A stretch of 64,000 nucleotides of DNA from Candidatus Aminicenantota bacterium (GTDB lineage: Bacteria > Acidobacteriota > Aminicenantia > Aminicenantales > Aminicenantaceae), in assembly GCA_011049545.1 (NCBI GenBank), contig DRHQ01000012.1, positions 1 through 64,000 on the forward strand, given 5' to 3'. Both the position numbers and the translations under genes were made by a program. Shown here piece by piece: positions 8,430 to 16,044 of this stretch. A model generated the notes under the pieces. The model ran no database searches. It was not told where the DNA came from and was given only the letters and a program-made list of their open reading frames with translations. The number at the start of each line of letters is the position of its first letter. Position 1 is the stretch's first letter.

Positions 8430-9770
8430 ATGTCTGAAGCCCTTAGATTCAAAAACAAATTACTGATACTCGGCTTATATCTGTTTCTCCTTCTGGGGAA
8501 TTTTCCTGCTCACGGTCAGGATAAGCAACGTCATTCATTCCCTATCAAGCAATATAAATTAGGAAACGGGCTGCAGGTTATTCTCTCTGAAGACTATTCT
8601 TTGCCTGTTGTCTCGGTCGTAGTTGCCTACAATGTGGGTTCCATTAATGAATCGCCAGGAAAGACAGGTTTAGCCTATTTGTTGGAGAACCTGATGTTCC
8701 AGGGTTCACAAAATATAGGACGGATGCAGCACATCAGTTTTATCCGCAGAACCGGAGGGAACCTGAACGCCACAACAACAGAAGACAAAACCATCTTCCA
8801 ACAAACAGTACCTTCTCACCAGCTTGCCCTGGTACTCTGGCTTGAATCTGACCGGATGAAATCTCTTGAGATTACTGCAGCAAACGTAGAACAAGCCAAG
8901 GAGGCACTTATTGAAGAGATTCATCAAAGGAAAGCAACCGAGCTTTATCTTGAAAGCTCCTTGACTTTTGACAGGTTACTCTACCCCAATCTTGCTTACA
9001 GTCATCCTGTTATCGGGAACGAAGCTGACGTGAGGAACCTTACCGTAGAAGACGTTAAGGACTTCTACTCCACATTTTATACACCCAACAATGCTGTGCT
9101 CGCTATTGCCGGAAATATTGATAAAAGGAAAACAGAGGAGGATATCCGAAAGTACTTTTATACTATTCAAGAGGGAAAAGATATCCCTCTTCTGTCTTCT
9201 TTAAAATCATCAGGTAAAAAAACGACTGTAATCTCAAAAGAATCTCTTGCTCCTTTGCCTGGCTTTCATATAGGTTACAGGATCGCTTCTCCCTATTCAC
9301 AGGATTTCTATCCCCTTAAAATTATTGAATATATTCTTTTGCGTGGCGTAACATCTCGTCTATACAAAAAATTGATCAAAAGAATCCGGATTGCCAGATC
9401 TTTAAGCGGAAGTATTGAAAAAAGGAAAGAGCTAGCCACCTTTAAAATATTTGTCTCGAGCAGTAATGAAATAATGGTGGCGAGAAGCAAAAGAGTTATA
9501 TTCTCAGAAATAAACAAACTTAAATCAAGCCTTGTGCCCGAAAAAGAGCTCAGAAAAGCAAAGAATATTTTTAAGATGGACTATCTTAATCAATACGCGA
9601 CTTCAGCAGATAAGGCTGTTTTTCTTGCCGAGGCTTTCCTCTCTAAAAAAAGCCTCGATGATCTTCCCGGCGAGCTAGAAAATTATCTTTCGGTAGATAA
9701 TTATAGTCTCATCAGGATTATGCGGAGATATTTCACCAACGAAATTGTCCTTGATATCACAATAAAATGA
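8430..9770 (+). CDS. M16-family peptidase-like protein, zinc motif lost
   Basis: The protein has a signal peptide (hydrophobic residues about 11-25, cleavage near AHG-Q), then an M16 fold starting with YKLGNGLQVILSEDYSLPVVSVVVAYNVGS. In active M16 peptidases the next segment carries the inverted zinc motif HxxEH. Here it reads Y83-L-L-E86-N87 (in GLAYLLENLMFQGS), so both zinc-binding histidines are replaced. The downstream M16 repeats are conserved, for example YSTFYTPNNAVLAIAGNI. It overlaps the next M16-like gene by 4 bp, the usual arrangement of heterodimeric bacterial M16 pairs. It is expected to act outside the cytoplasm, as a binding or structural subunit rather than a protease. Confidence 0.9.
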   Translation: MSEALRFKNKLLILGLYLFLLLGNFPAHGQDKQRHSFPIKQYKLGNGLQVILSEDYSLPVVSVVVAYNVGSINESPGKTGLAYLLENLMFQGSQNIGRMQHISFIRRTGGNLNATTTEDKTIFQQTVPSHQLALVLWLESDRMKSLEITAANVEQAKEALIEEIHQRKATELYLESSLTFDRLLYPNLAYSHPVIGNEADVRNLTVEDVKDFYSTFYTPNNAVLAIAGNIDKRKTEEDIRKYFYTIQEGKDIPLLSSLKSSGKKTTVISKESLAPLPGFHIGYRIASPYSQDFYPLKIIEYILLRGVTSRLYKKLIKRIRIARSLSGSIEKRKELATFKIFVSSSNEIMVARSKRVIFSEINKLKSSLVPEKELRKAKNIFKMDYLNQYATSADKAVFLAEAFLSKKSLDDLPGELENYLSVDNYSLIRIMRRYFTNEIVLDITIK

Positions 9771-11230
9771 GTAGAGGAAAATACTTAAAGCTCACTCTCA
9801 TTCTCTATCTTTTGACTCTTCTGCTCTGGGAAGCTCCTCTCTTTTCTCAAGAAAGATTTAGAAAATCACCTCCATATCCTGAACCTCTTGCTGAACTTAA
9901 GCTTCCTGAAATAAAACCCTCATTCCTCACTAATGGCCTGGGAGTCGCAGTAATCCACCGAAATGATCTTCCGATTATAAGCCTCAAGGTGATAATATTC
10001 GCTGGAGAAAGCCACTCTCTAAAAGAGCTGCCAGGCATGGCTACTCTTACGGCTAACATGCTCAGACGCGGAGTTTCGTATCTCACGTCTTCACAAATTG
10101 AAGAAATAATAGAATCTGTGGGCGGGAACTTCTCCGTCTATACTTATCCTGATTATTCTGTGTTTTCATTTACCTTTTTGGAAGAGTTTTTAGATACTGC
10201 CCTTGCTCTCATGAGTAAGATGATGCTTCGACCTACATTCTTAAAGCGGGAAATCGAAAATATAAAAAGAATAATGTACTACGACCTGCGAGAGAAAAAT
10301 AAAGATCCAGAATTTGTGGCCGAAAGACAGCTCGGTCGCCTTCTGTTCCGGAACCATCCTTATAAAAAAAACACCTTTAATGAAGATGTTATTAAATATT
10401 TAAACCAAAGAGCTATTGTATCTTTTTATGATAGATATTACAGGCCCAACAATTCTTTGTTTGTACTCACCGGAAATCTCAATCTCCAGACAGCGACGAG
10501 AAAAGTAAGCAGATACTTCTCCACCTGGCGAAGAAAAGAATTGGAACATCCTTCTGTTCCTCCTCTTAAGCCGTACGATAAGAAAAAAATTTGCCTTATC
10601 GATCTTCCAGAAGCCAAAGATTCGACGATTTATTTAGGAAGTATCGTCTCGCCTTTAAGCAGCCAGGATGTCTTCCCTTTTATAGTCCTGAATCAAGTTT
10701 TAGGCGGAACACACACCAGTCGTCTCCTCATGAATCTCAGGGAATCAAAAGGATACGCGTACTACGCCTTCAGTGAATTGGATTTTTTTAAAAACTGTAG
10801 CGTCTTTTTTGTTAAGGCTAAGGTGAGGCCGGAAGTTACTTACTCTTCTATAATGGAAATTCTGCAGGAAATCGATAAGATCACCAAGGAGAAAATACCA
10901 AGTTCCGAGATTGAACAGGCCAAATCCTATTTAATCGGAAATTTCCCCCTTCAAATCCAAACCTTAGATAAGCTCACCTCCAGAGTCTCTGAAATCAAAG
11001 CTTTAGATCTGGGAGAGGAACACTGGAGCAAATACTACGAAAACATTATGCTCGTCAGTTCAGAGAGAGTTTTTGAAACAGCCAGGAAATATCCGCTCCT
11101 TACTCCTGTGGTCGTCATAGTAGGAGACAAAGACATAATCATCGACCACATCCAAGAATTTGAAGAGGTGTTCGTGTACGATAACAAAGGAATTTTACAG
11201 TACACCATCAAAAAAGGAGAAGACGAATAA
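9767..11230 (+). CDS. M16-family peptidase-like protein, second subunit, no zinc motif
   Basis: This 487-residue protein has a signal peptide (hydrophobic residues 9-22) and two M16 halves. The position of the HxxEH motif reads T93-L-T-A96-N97 in GMATLTANMLRRG, so it lacks zinc ligands, as is usual for the non-catalytic partner in M16 pairs. The C-terminal half keeps the R/Y-type motif region SRLLMNLRESKGYAYYAFSE, which binds substrate carbonyls in true pairs. It overlaps the upstream gene by 4 bp and its stop (TAA) overlaps the proposed ATA start of ftcD. Because its partner also lacks the zinc motif, the pair as read has no catalytic subunit. Confidence 0.9.
   Translation: MSRGKYLKLTLILYLLTLLLWEAPLFSQERFRKSPPYPEPLAELKLPEIKPSFLTNGLGVAVIHRNDLPIISLKVIIFAGESHSLKELPGMATLTANMLRRGVSYLTSSQIEEIIESVGGNFSVYTYPDYSVFSFTFLEEFLDTALALMSKMMLRPTFLKREIENIKRIMYYDLREKNKDPEFVAERQLGRLLFRNHPYKKNTFNEDVIKYLNQRAIVSFYDRYYRPNNSLFVLTGNLNLQTATRKVSRYFSTWRRKELEHPSVPPLKPYDKKKICLIDLPEAKDSTIYLGSIVSPLSSQDVFPFIVLNQVLGGTHTSRLLMNLRESKGYAYYAFSELDFFKNCSVFFVKAKVRPEVTYSSIMEILQEIDKITKEKIPSSEIEQAKSYLIGNFPLQIQTLDKLTSRVSEIKALDLGEEHWSKYYENIMLVSSERVFETARKYPLLTPVVVIVGDKDIIIDHIQEFEEVFVYDNKGILQYTIKKGEDE
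11214..11229 (+). promoter_or_regulatory. Ribosome-binding site and ATA start of ftcD
   Basis: AAGGAG at 11214-11219 is followed after 7 nt by ATA at 11227-11229, then by codons for KLVECVPNFSEG, the invariant N-terminus of formiminotransferase. The ATA overlaps the TAA stop of the preceding gene (ATAA). No ATG, GTG, TTG or CTG occurs in frame between here and GTG at 11320, which would remove 31 conserved residues. Confidence 0.7.
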
Positions 11231-12324
11231 AACTTGTTGAATGTGTTCCCAATTTCAGCGAAGGGAGAAACAGAGAAAAAATAAGCGCCATCACTAAAGA
11301 GATTAAATCCACTCCTCAAGTGAAACTCCTTGATGTTGATCCCGGCGAATCAACCAACCGGACAGTCGTCACATTTATAGGCTCTCCCGAAGGAGTAAAA
11401 GAGGCAGCGTTTAAAGCGATAAAAAAAGCATCTGAAGTCTTAGATATGAGCAAGCATAAAGGAGCCCACAGCCGCATCGGGGCCACAGATGTTTGCCCTT
11501 TTGTTCCTGTTTCAGGTGCAACCATGGAAGACTGTATCCAACTTGCCCATGAGTTGGGAGAAAGAGTCGCCAAAGAACTCGGAATCCCTGTCTATCTGTA
11601 TGAAGAAGCTGCCCAGAAGCCAGAAAGAGAGAATCTGGCCAATATCAGGACAGGCGAATACGAAGGTTTGCCTGAGAAATTGAAAGATCCTGAATGGGCT
11701 CCTGATTACGGCAAACCTGTTTTTAACCCAAAAGCAGGGGCTACAGTGATCGGTGCTAGGGAAGTCTTAATCGCCTACAACATAAATTTAAACACCCGGG
11801 ACAGACGTCTTGCCCATGAAATTGCACTCAACCTGAGAGAGAGAGGAAGGACAAAAAGAGATAAGGACGGGAATATAGTGAGAGATGCTGAGGGAAAAGC
11901 CATCAAGATTCCGGGTAAATTTAAAGCTGTTAAAGCAGTTGGATGGTATATAGAAGATTATGAAATTGCTCAAATTTCGATTAACTTTATCAACTATAAG
12001 ATAACCCCACCTCACGTTGTTTTTGATGAAACCATAAAAGAAGCAAGGAAACTGGGATTAAGGGTCACGGGAAGTGAATTAGTGGGCTTAATCCCCAGGG
12101 AAGCTCTTCTCATGGCTGGCAGGCACTATCTTACCAAACAAGGAAAAAATCCTGGAGTGCCCGAGGAAAACCTGATAAAGGCAGCTGTTTCCTCCCTCGG
12201 CTTAGATGATGTAGCGCCCTTCGATCCTCAAAAGAAGATCATCGAATACCAGTTTAAGGAAATTGAAAGCTCTCTCAATATAACGAATTCAAGTCAAAAA
12301 CAAAAAAACAAGCTTCATCCTTGA
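11227..12324 (+). CDS. ftcD: Glutamate formimidoyltransferase, probable ATA start
   Basis: The formiminotransferase moves the formimino group of N-formiminoglutamate (from histidine breakdown) or a formyl group to tetrahydrofolate. The N-terminal KLVECVPNFSEGRNREKI and the central HKGAHSRIGATDVCPFVPVSG motif with its catalytic histidine are clear, as is DVDPGESTNRTVVTFIG. The cyclodeaminase domain of the mammalian bifunctional enzyme is absent, giving a single-function enzyme of about 365 residues. The start must be the ATA at 11227 unless the sequence is wrong. Near the 3' end an A-AAA-AAC run at 12303-12309 could allow a -1 shift that adds 25 lysine-rich residues ending at a TAA at 12384-12386. 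It is coupled to the M16-like pair upstream. Confidence 0.9.
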   Translation: MKLVECVPNFSEGRNREKISAITKEIKSTPQVKLLDVDPGESTNRTVVTFIGSPEGVKEAAFKAIKKASEVLDMSKHKGAHSRIGATDVCPFVPVSGATMEDCIQLAHELGERVAKELGIPVYLYEEAAQKPERENLANIRTGEYEGLPEKLKDPEWAPDYGKPVFNPKAGATVIGAREVLIAYNINLNTRDRRLAHEIALNLRERGRTKRDKDGNIVRDAEGKAIKIPGKFKAVKAVGWYIEDYEIAQISINFINYKITPPHVVFDETIKEARKLGLRVTGSELVGLIPREALLMAGRHYLTKQGKNPGVPEENLIKAAVSSLGLDDVAPFDPQKKIIEYQFKEIESSLNITNSSQKQKNKLHP

Positions 12325-12395
12325 AGAAAAAAGCTGTGAAACCCGGGGATGAGCTGAGAAAAATCATCGAGAAAGAACTGAAGTAAATATTAGGC

Positions 12396-12447
12396 TTTGT
12401 CCCAAAGCTGCGCGTTTGCATGTCATTGCGAGCCTTGCGGAGGCACT
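12396..12447 (+). repeat. Dispersed repeat supplying the ribosome-binding site of the macrodomain gene
   Basis: The segment contains TTGTCCCAAAG, a variable stretch, then CATGTCATTGCGAGC. The same two blocks at the same spacing recur at 47117-47154. Here the end of the element continues into GCGGAGGC, which forms the Shine-Dalgarno 4-5 nt before the ATG at 12448. The repeat is therefore part of the gene's translation start. Confidence 0.7.
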
Positions 12448-12978
12448 ATGAAAGAATTGACTGTAAACAAGAGAAAATTAAAGCTGATCGAGGGGAATAT
12501 TGTCCTCCTTGACGTTGAAGCTTTGGTCAATGCCGCCAACAAATCTTTAGTTCTTGGAGGCGGGGTTGCAGGAGCCATCAGGAGCTACGGCGGCCCTTCT
12601 ATCCAGGAAGAATGTTACAAAATCGGACCCATCCAGGTCGGTGAGGCAGCGCTAACAACTGCCGGCAACCTCAAGGCTAAATACGTCATCCATGCTGCCG
12701 GACCTGTCTCAGGAGAAGGGTCAGAAGAAAAGAAACTTCATAACGCAACCAAGAACAGCCTCAAAATAGCAGAAGAGAGCAAAATAAAAGACATTGCTTT
12801 TCCTGCAATCAGCACCGGTATATTCGGCTTTCCCATCGAAAAATGCAGCGAAATCATGCTCAAGGCAGCAATAGAGTTCATGGAAAAACATGACTATCCT
12901 CAAGAAATAATCTTTTGTCTCTATGGATTAGAAGCCTATTCTGTTTTCGAGAAGACCTTGGGAAAACTGGCCGGATAA
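12448..12978 (+). CDS. Macrodomain protein, O-acetyl-ADP-ribose deacetylase type
   Basis: A stand-alone macrodomain of 176 residues. Family motifs are LIEGNIVLLDVEALVNAANKSL with the conserved asparagines of NAAN, the glycine-rich GGGVAGAIRSYGG that binds ADP-ribose, and AFPAISTGIFGFP, which binds the distal ribose. Known members remove ADP-ribose from proteins or hydrolyse O-acetyl-ADP-ribose in the cytosol. The start at 12448 follows GGAGG. An in-frame ATG at 12397 lies inside the dispersed repeat and would add a cysteine-rich stretch foreign to the family. Its stop is 24 bp from the convergent znuB end. Confidence 0.93.
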   Translation: MKELTVNKRKLKLIEGNIVLLDVEALVNAANKSLVLGGGVAGAIRSYGGPSIQEECYKIGPIQVGEAALTTAGNLKAKYVIHAAGPVSGEGSEEKKLHNATKNSLKIAEESKIKDIAFPAISTGIFGFPIEKCSEIMLKAAIEFMEKHDYPQEIIFCLYGLEAYSVFEKTLGKLAG

Positions 12979-13002
12979 ATCTCTTTTAAAGATTTTCTTC
13001 TT

Positions 13003-13812
13003 TTAATAAATTCTTTTTTTTCTTTTGAATATATAAAATAAACCAAACAACAGAAAGGAAAGGATAACAATAGTCCCCGAAGCTGGAAGGTCTAAATAGA
13101 AAGCCAAGAAAAGCCCCAATAAGACAGAAACAAAAGCGATAAGCGAAGAGAGGATTATAGCCTGTTTGAAATTGGATGACAGCTGAAGTGCTGCCGCAGC
13201 CGGAATAACAACCAGGGCTGAAACCAAAAGGATTCCTACTACCTTCATGCCCAGAACGATTGTCACTGCTGTAAGAATAGTTAAGAGAACATCAAGACGT
13301 CCAACCTTGATTCCTGATGTCTTTGCTGCTTCGCGGTCAAATGTCATATACATGAATTTGTGGTAGTTTAGAATCACGACAAAAACGACTATGGCTGCCA
13401 ATCCGATTGAAAGCCAGACTTCTGATGCTCCAATGGCCAAGATGTCTCCAAAGAGGTAGCTGAAAAGGTCTACGTTAAAGCTGTGGGCTAGAGTAGCCAG
13501 CAATATCCCAAGAGCAAGCCCCACACTGCTGAAAATTGCAATCGCAGTATCTCCATAAACGCCAGCGTTTTCTTTCAGCTTCATGATTCCCAAGGCGGCA
13601 AGAACAGCGATGACAAGGGCCACAGCTAAAGGCATGACATTTAAAAAAAGCCCCAGGGCAACTCCGGCGAAGCTTATGTGGGCTAAGCCATGGCCGATCA
13701 TGGCATCCCGCCTTAGGATTAGAAATACACCTAAAAGCGCACAGGCTATGGCCACAAAGATTCCCGCAAGGAGTGCCCGCTGAAGGAATCCGTAGCTAAG
13801 GAAAGCTTCCAT
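13003..13812 (-). CDS. znuB: Metal ABC transporter permease, ZnuB/ABC-3 family
   Basis: The permease of a zinc/manganese ABC importer, 269 residues, with about eight or nine hydrophobic segments and the family stretch MIGHGLAHISFAGVALGLFL near residues 38-57. A second conserved part reads KVVGILLVSALVVIPAAAA near 190-208. It follows the ATPase gene with 9 bp between them, in order substrate-binding protein, ATPase, permease. Metal specificity (Zn or Mn) cannot be read from sequence alone. Confidence 0.92.
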   Translation of the reverse strand: MEAFLSYGFLQRALLAGIFVAIACALLGVFLILRRDAMIGHGLAHISFAGVALGLFLNVMPLAVALVIAVLAALGIMKLKENAGVYGDTAIAIFSSVGLALGILLATLAHSFNVDLFSYLFGDILAIGASEVWLSIGLAAIVVFVVILNYHKFMYMTFDREAAKTSGIKVGRLDVLLTILTAVTIVLGMKVVGILLVSALVVIPAAAALQLSSNFKQAIILSSLIAFVSVLLGLFLAFYLDLPASGTIVILSFLLFGLFYIFKRKKRIY

Positions 13813-13821
13813 TTTCTTAAT

Positions 13822-14586
13822 TTAATGGCGATGGGAGATTAAGTGGTGTCCAGATAGCATATCTTTAAAAGTGCCTGAGGTACAGAACTCTGCGTGGGTA
13901 CCGTGGTAGACCAATTGTTGGTTGAGGCAGGCAACTTGGTTAACATGCTTATTCACGATTCCGGTGTCATGTGTAATCAGGACAATTGTAATCCCTTCTT
14001 TTTTATTCAAAGTATCCAGCATGTCATAAAAATGTTCTTGAGTTTCAGAATCCACACCGGTTGTTGGCTCATCCAGGAAAAGAATATGAGGATTGTTGAC
14101 AATTGCCCTGGCAATAAAAACCCGCTGCTGCTGACCTCCTGAAAGGCTCCCGATACGCCAATTTTTAAAATATTCCATACCAACCTGTTTCAATGCTTTT
14201 TCTATGTAAAGTTCTTCCTCCCGTTTTGCCAACATTGGTAATTTCTTTTTGGCGAGAAACTCCATGGCCACCACTTCTCTAACTGAAGCCGGAAAGAAAG
14301 GGTCAATATGAGTAACTTGCTGTGGAACATAGCCTATCTTGTGCCAATCATCAAACTCTTCTGCAGGCTTTCCCAGAATCCGGATCTTGCCTTTTGAGGA
14401 TTTCAGCAGCCCCAGAATGATTTTAATCAGGGTTGTTTTACCCGAACCGTTGGGGCCTATAATGGCTAAAAAATCGCCTTGCTGGATGGAAAACGTTACA
14501 TCCTGTAAGACTTTTACAGGGCCGTAGTTGAAGGATATATCTTTGACATCGATAAAAGTCTTCGAATCATTTGCAGTCAAGTCCAT
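13822..14586 (-). CDS. znuC: Metal ABC transporter ATP-binding protein, ZnuC family
   Basis: The ATPase of the metal importer, 254 residues. Walker A is GPNGSGKTT, the ABC signature is LSGGQQQR, Walker B is ILFLDEPTTG, and the switch histidine lies in VLITHDTG. The Q-loop is visible as IGYVPQQ. The C-terminus is histidine-rich (SGHHLISHRH), a feature often seen in metal-transport ATPases. Its start overlaps the end of the binding-protein gene by about 20 bp, so the operon is tightly coupled. Confidence 0.94.
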   Translation of the reverse strand: MDLTANDSKTFIDVKDISFNYGPVKVLQDVTFSIQQGDFLAIIGPNGSGKTTLIKIILGLLKSSKGKIRILGKPAEEFDDWHKIGYVPQQVTHIDPFFPASVREVVAMEFLAKKKLPMLAKREEELYIEKALKQVGMEYFKNWRIGSLSGGQQQRVFIARAIVNNPHILFLDEPTTGVDSETQEHFYDMLDTLNKKEGITIVLITHDTGIVNKHVNQVACLNQQLVYHGTHAEFCTSGTFKDMLSGHHLISHRH

Positions 14587-15538
14587 CTTTTAAATTCTCC
14601 AGATTCGCTTCCATTATATCAAAAAAAGTCTTTCCCGACTTCAATTGTTCTTTTGTCAGGTTTGCACCTGGGTTTAAGACGAGGGTTCTGGCCCCAATTT
14701 CCTCGGCGAGGACCTTTGCCAATTCATCTCTAACACGGATCTCAAAAAAGATGACTTTTATTCTATACTTCTTCGCCAATTCCACAACCTTGATGAGCTT
14801 CTTCGGAGTAGGCCTGGAATCAGGACTCAATCCATAAAGAGAAATCTGGCGCAAATTGTAGCTTCGGGCAATATAGCCAAAAGCACCATGACCGGCAAGA
14901 ATTATGGTCCGGTGAACACAATCCATGAGTCCATCCTTGAATTTTTGGTCTAATATCCGGAGCTTTTCCTTATAAATGAAAGCATTCCTTTTAAAAACCA
15001 AGGAGCCTTCGGGGTCCATTTCTGAGAGGACTGCTGCGATCTTGTCGACGATCCTCTGGTCGTTCTTAAAGTCAAGCCAGATATGGGGATCCTGCACTTC
15101 ATGGTTGCGCTCATGTGCGCTGTGGACGATATCTTCCTCATCAATCAAGGGAATCCCCCGGCTTGCTTCAAGAACTCTAAGATTGGGATTTCTAACGCTT
15201 TTCAGCAGATCGTGTAGCCAAGGTTCCAGGTCCGCGCCGACATAGATAAAGAGCTCAGCAGAAGAAAGCCTGATTATATCACTTGGTCTTGGCCGCCAGG
15301 TATGAATCTCTGCGCCGGGAGGAAGAAGCAGGCTTACCTCTCCCCTTTCCCCTGAAACTGCCCCAGCAAACTCCAAAAGAGGGAAAACGCTGGTTACTAT
15401 GTTAATTTTTTTTGCTGCATCCAAATCCTGGGCCTGGAAGCCGAAAATGACGAGAATAAAAAAAAACCTCAAGAAAAACAGAGAAATCTTTTTTCCAAGC
15501 ACGCTCTGCTGAGTTAGATGAAAGTTCCCTCTGATCAT
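14567..15538 (-). CDS. znuA: Metal ABC transporter substrate-binding protein, ZnuA family
   Basis: The periplasmic metal-binding protein of the importer, about 323 residues. A signal peptide (hydrophobic SLFFLRFFFILVIFGFQA) precedes the mature fold INIVTSVFPLLEFAGAVSG. Cluster A-I metal ligands can be placed: the histidine of GAEIHTWRP, the histidine of DPHIWLD after a short histidine-containing loop (HSAHERNHEVQ), the histidine of LAGHGAFGYIA and an acidic residue near the C-terminus. I preferred the ATG at 15538, with AAGGG 7 nt upstream, over 15580, which adds a cysteine-containing polar extension before the signal peptide. A galactokinase fragment lies just upstream. Confidence 0.91.
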   Translation of the reverse strand: MIRGNFHLTQQSVLGKKISLFFLRFFFILVIFGFQAQDLDAAKKINIVTSVFPLLEFAGAVSGERGEVSLLLPPGAEIHTWRPRPSDIIRLSSAELFIYVGADLEPWLHDLLKSVRNPNLRVLEASRGIPLIDEEDIVHSAHERNHEVQDPHIWLDFKNDQRIVDKIAAVLSEMDPEGSLVFKRNAFIYKEKLRILDQKFKDGLMDCVHRTIILAGHGAFGYIARSYNLRQISLYGLSPDSRPTPKKLIKVVELAKKYRIKVIFFEIRVRDELAKVLAEEIGARTLVLNPGANLTKEQLKSGKTFFDIMEANLENLKDGLDCK

Positions 15539-15576
15539 TCTCCTTCCCTTCTCTTTATTATATAAAAAGCAGCATG

Positions 15577-15801
15577 TCAATAATAAAACTTGCTATTCAA
15601 CCAAGATTTTAATTTCTTTTCTCGCCAAAAAACGAAACAAACTGGTCCATAATTCCTCAGGTCTATCGCTGCTGGTAAGGCATAACCTTGATTATAATCG
15701 GTGTGTCCTCCGATGATGTTAATCCGGCCGCGCGCTGAAGAAGCTACCTCTGGATTCGAATTATGGATTTCTTCAAAAACAAAAGTTACTGATTTTTCCA
15801 T
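15577..15801 (-). pseudogene. galK: Galactokinase N-terminal fragment
   Basis: The 74-codon frame carries the GHMP-kinase galactokinase signature ARGRINIIGGHTDYNQGY followed by ALPAAID. The consensus is (A/S)PGRVNLIGEHTDYNxGxVLPxAID. The match then breaks off into an unrelated stretch and a stop. The glutamate of GEHTDYN is replaced by glycine. Full galactokinases are about 350-400 residues, and no remaining parts are visible nearby. This is a remnant left by deletion, not a functional enzyme. Confidence 0.75.
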
Positions 15802-15826
15802 CCGGAAGTATATGAATTTTAATAAT

Positions 15827-15946
15827 GGGGTACGTTCCCCAAATTGCCACCCTTAAATCATCTATTTCATCAATATCAAGAATTTAACAACAACAGACAA
15901 CTCTAATTCCAATAAAAAAAGGATGGCACTTCAGGGAACGTCCCTA
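15827..15946. repeat. Imperfect inverted repeat of about 28 bp around a 63-bp loop
   Basis: The left arm at 15827-15855 (GGGGTACGTTCCCC, then AAATTGCCACCCTT) pairs with the right arm at 15919-15946 (AAGGATGGCACTTC, then AGGGAACGTCCCTA). Each arm tip holds its own small palindrome centred on ACGT. The shape is that of a small non-autonomous mobile element or a long hairpin. It lies between the galK scrap and pepD. Confidence 0.65.
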
Positions 15947-16044
15947 ATTTTCGTCCCAATTTTTTCTTGAATCGCCAATATTTTTATGTCATTATCTTTC
16001 CTCTTCTTTAAAAAATATCTTTACATATTAATAAGAGGCTTGAA

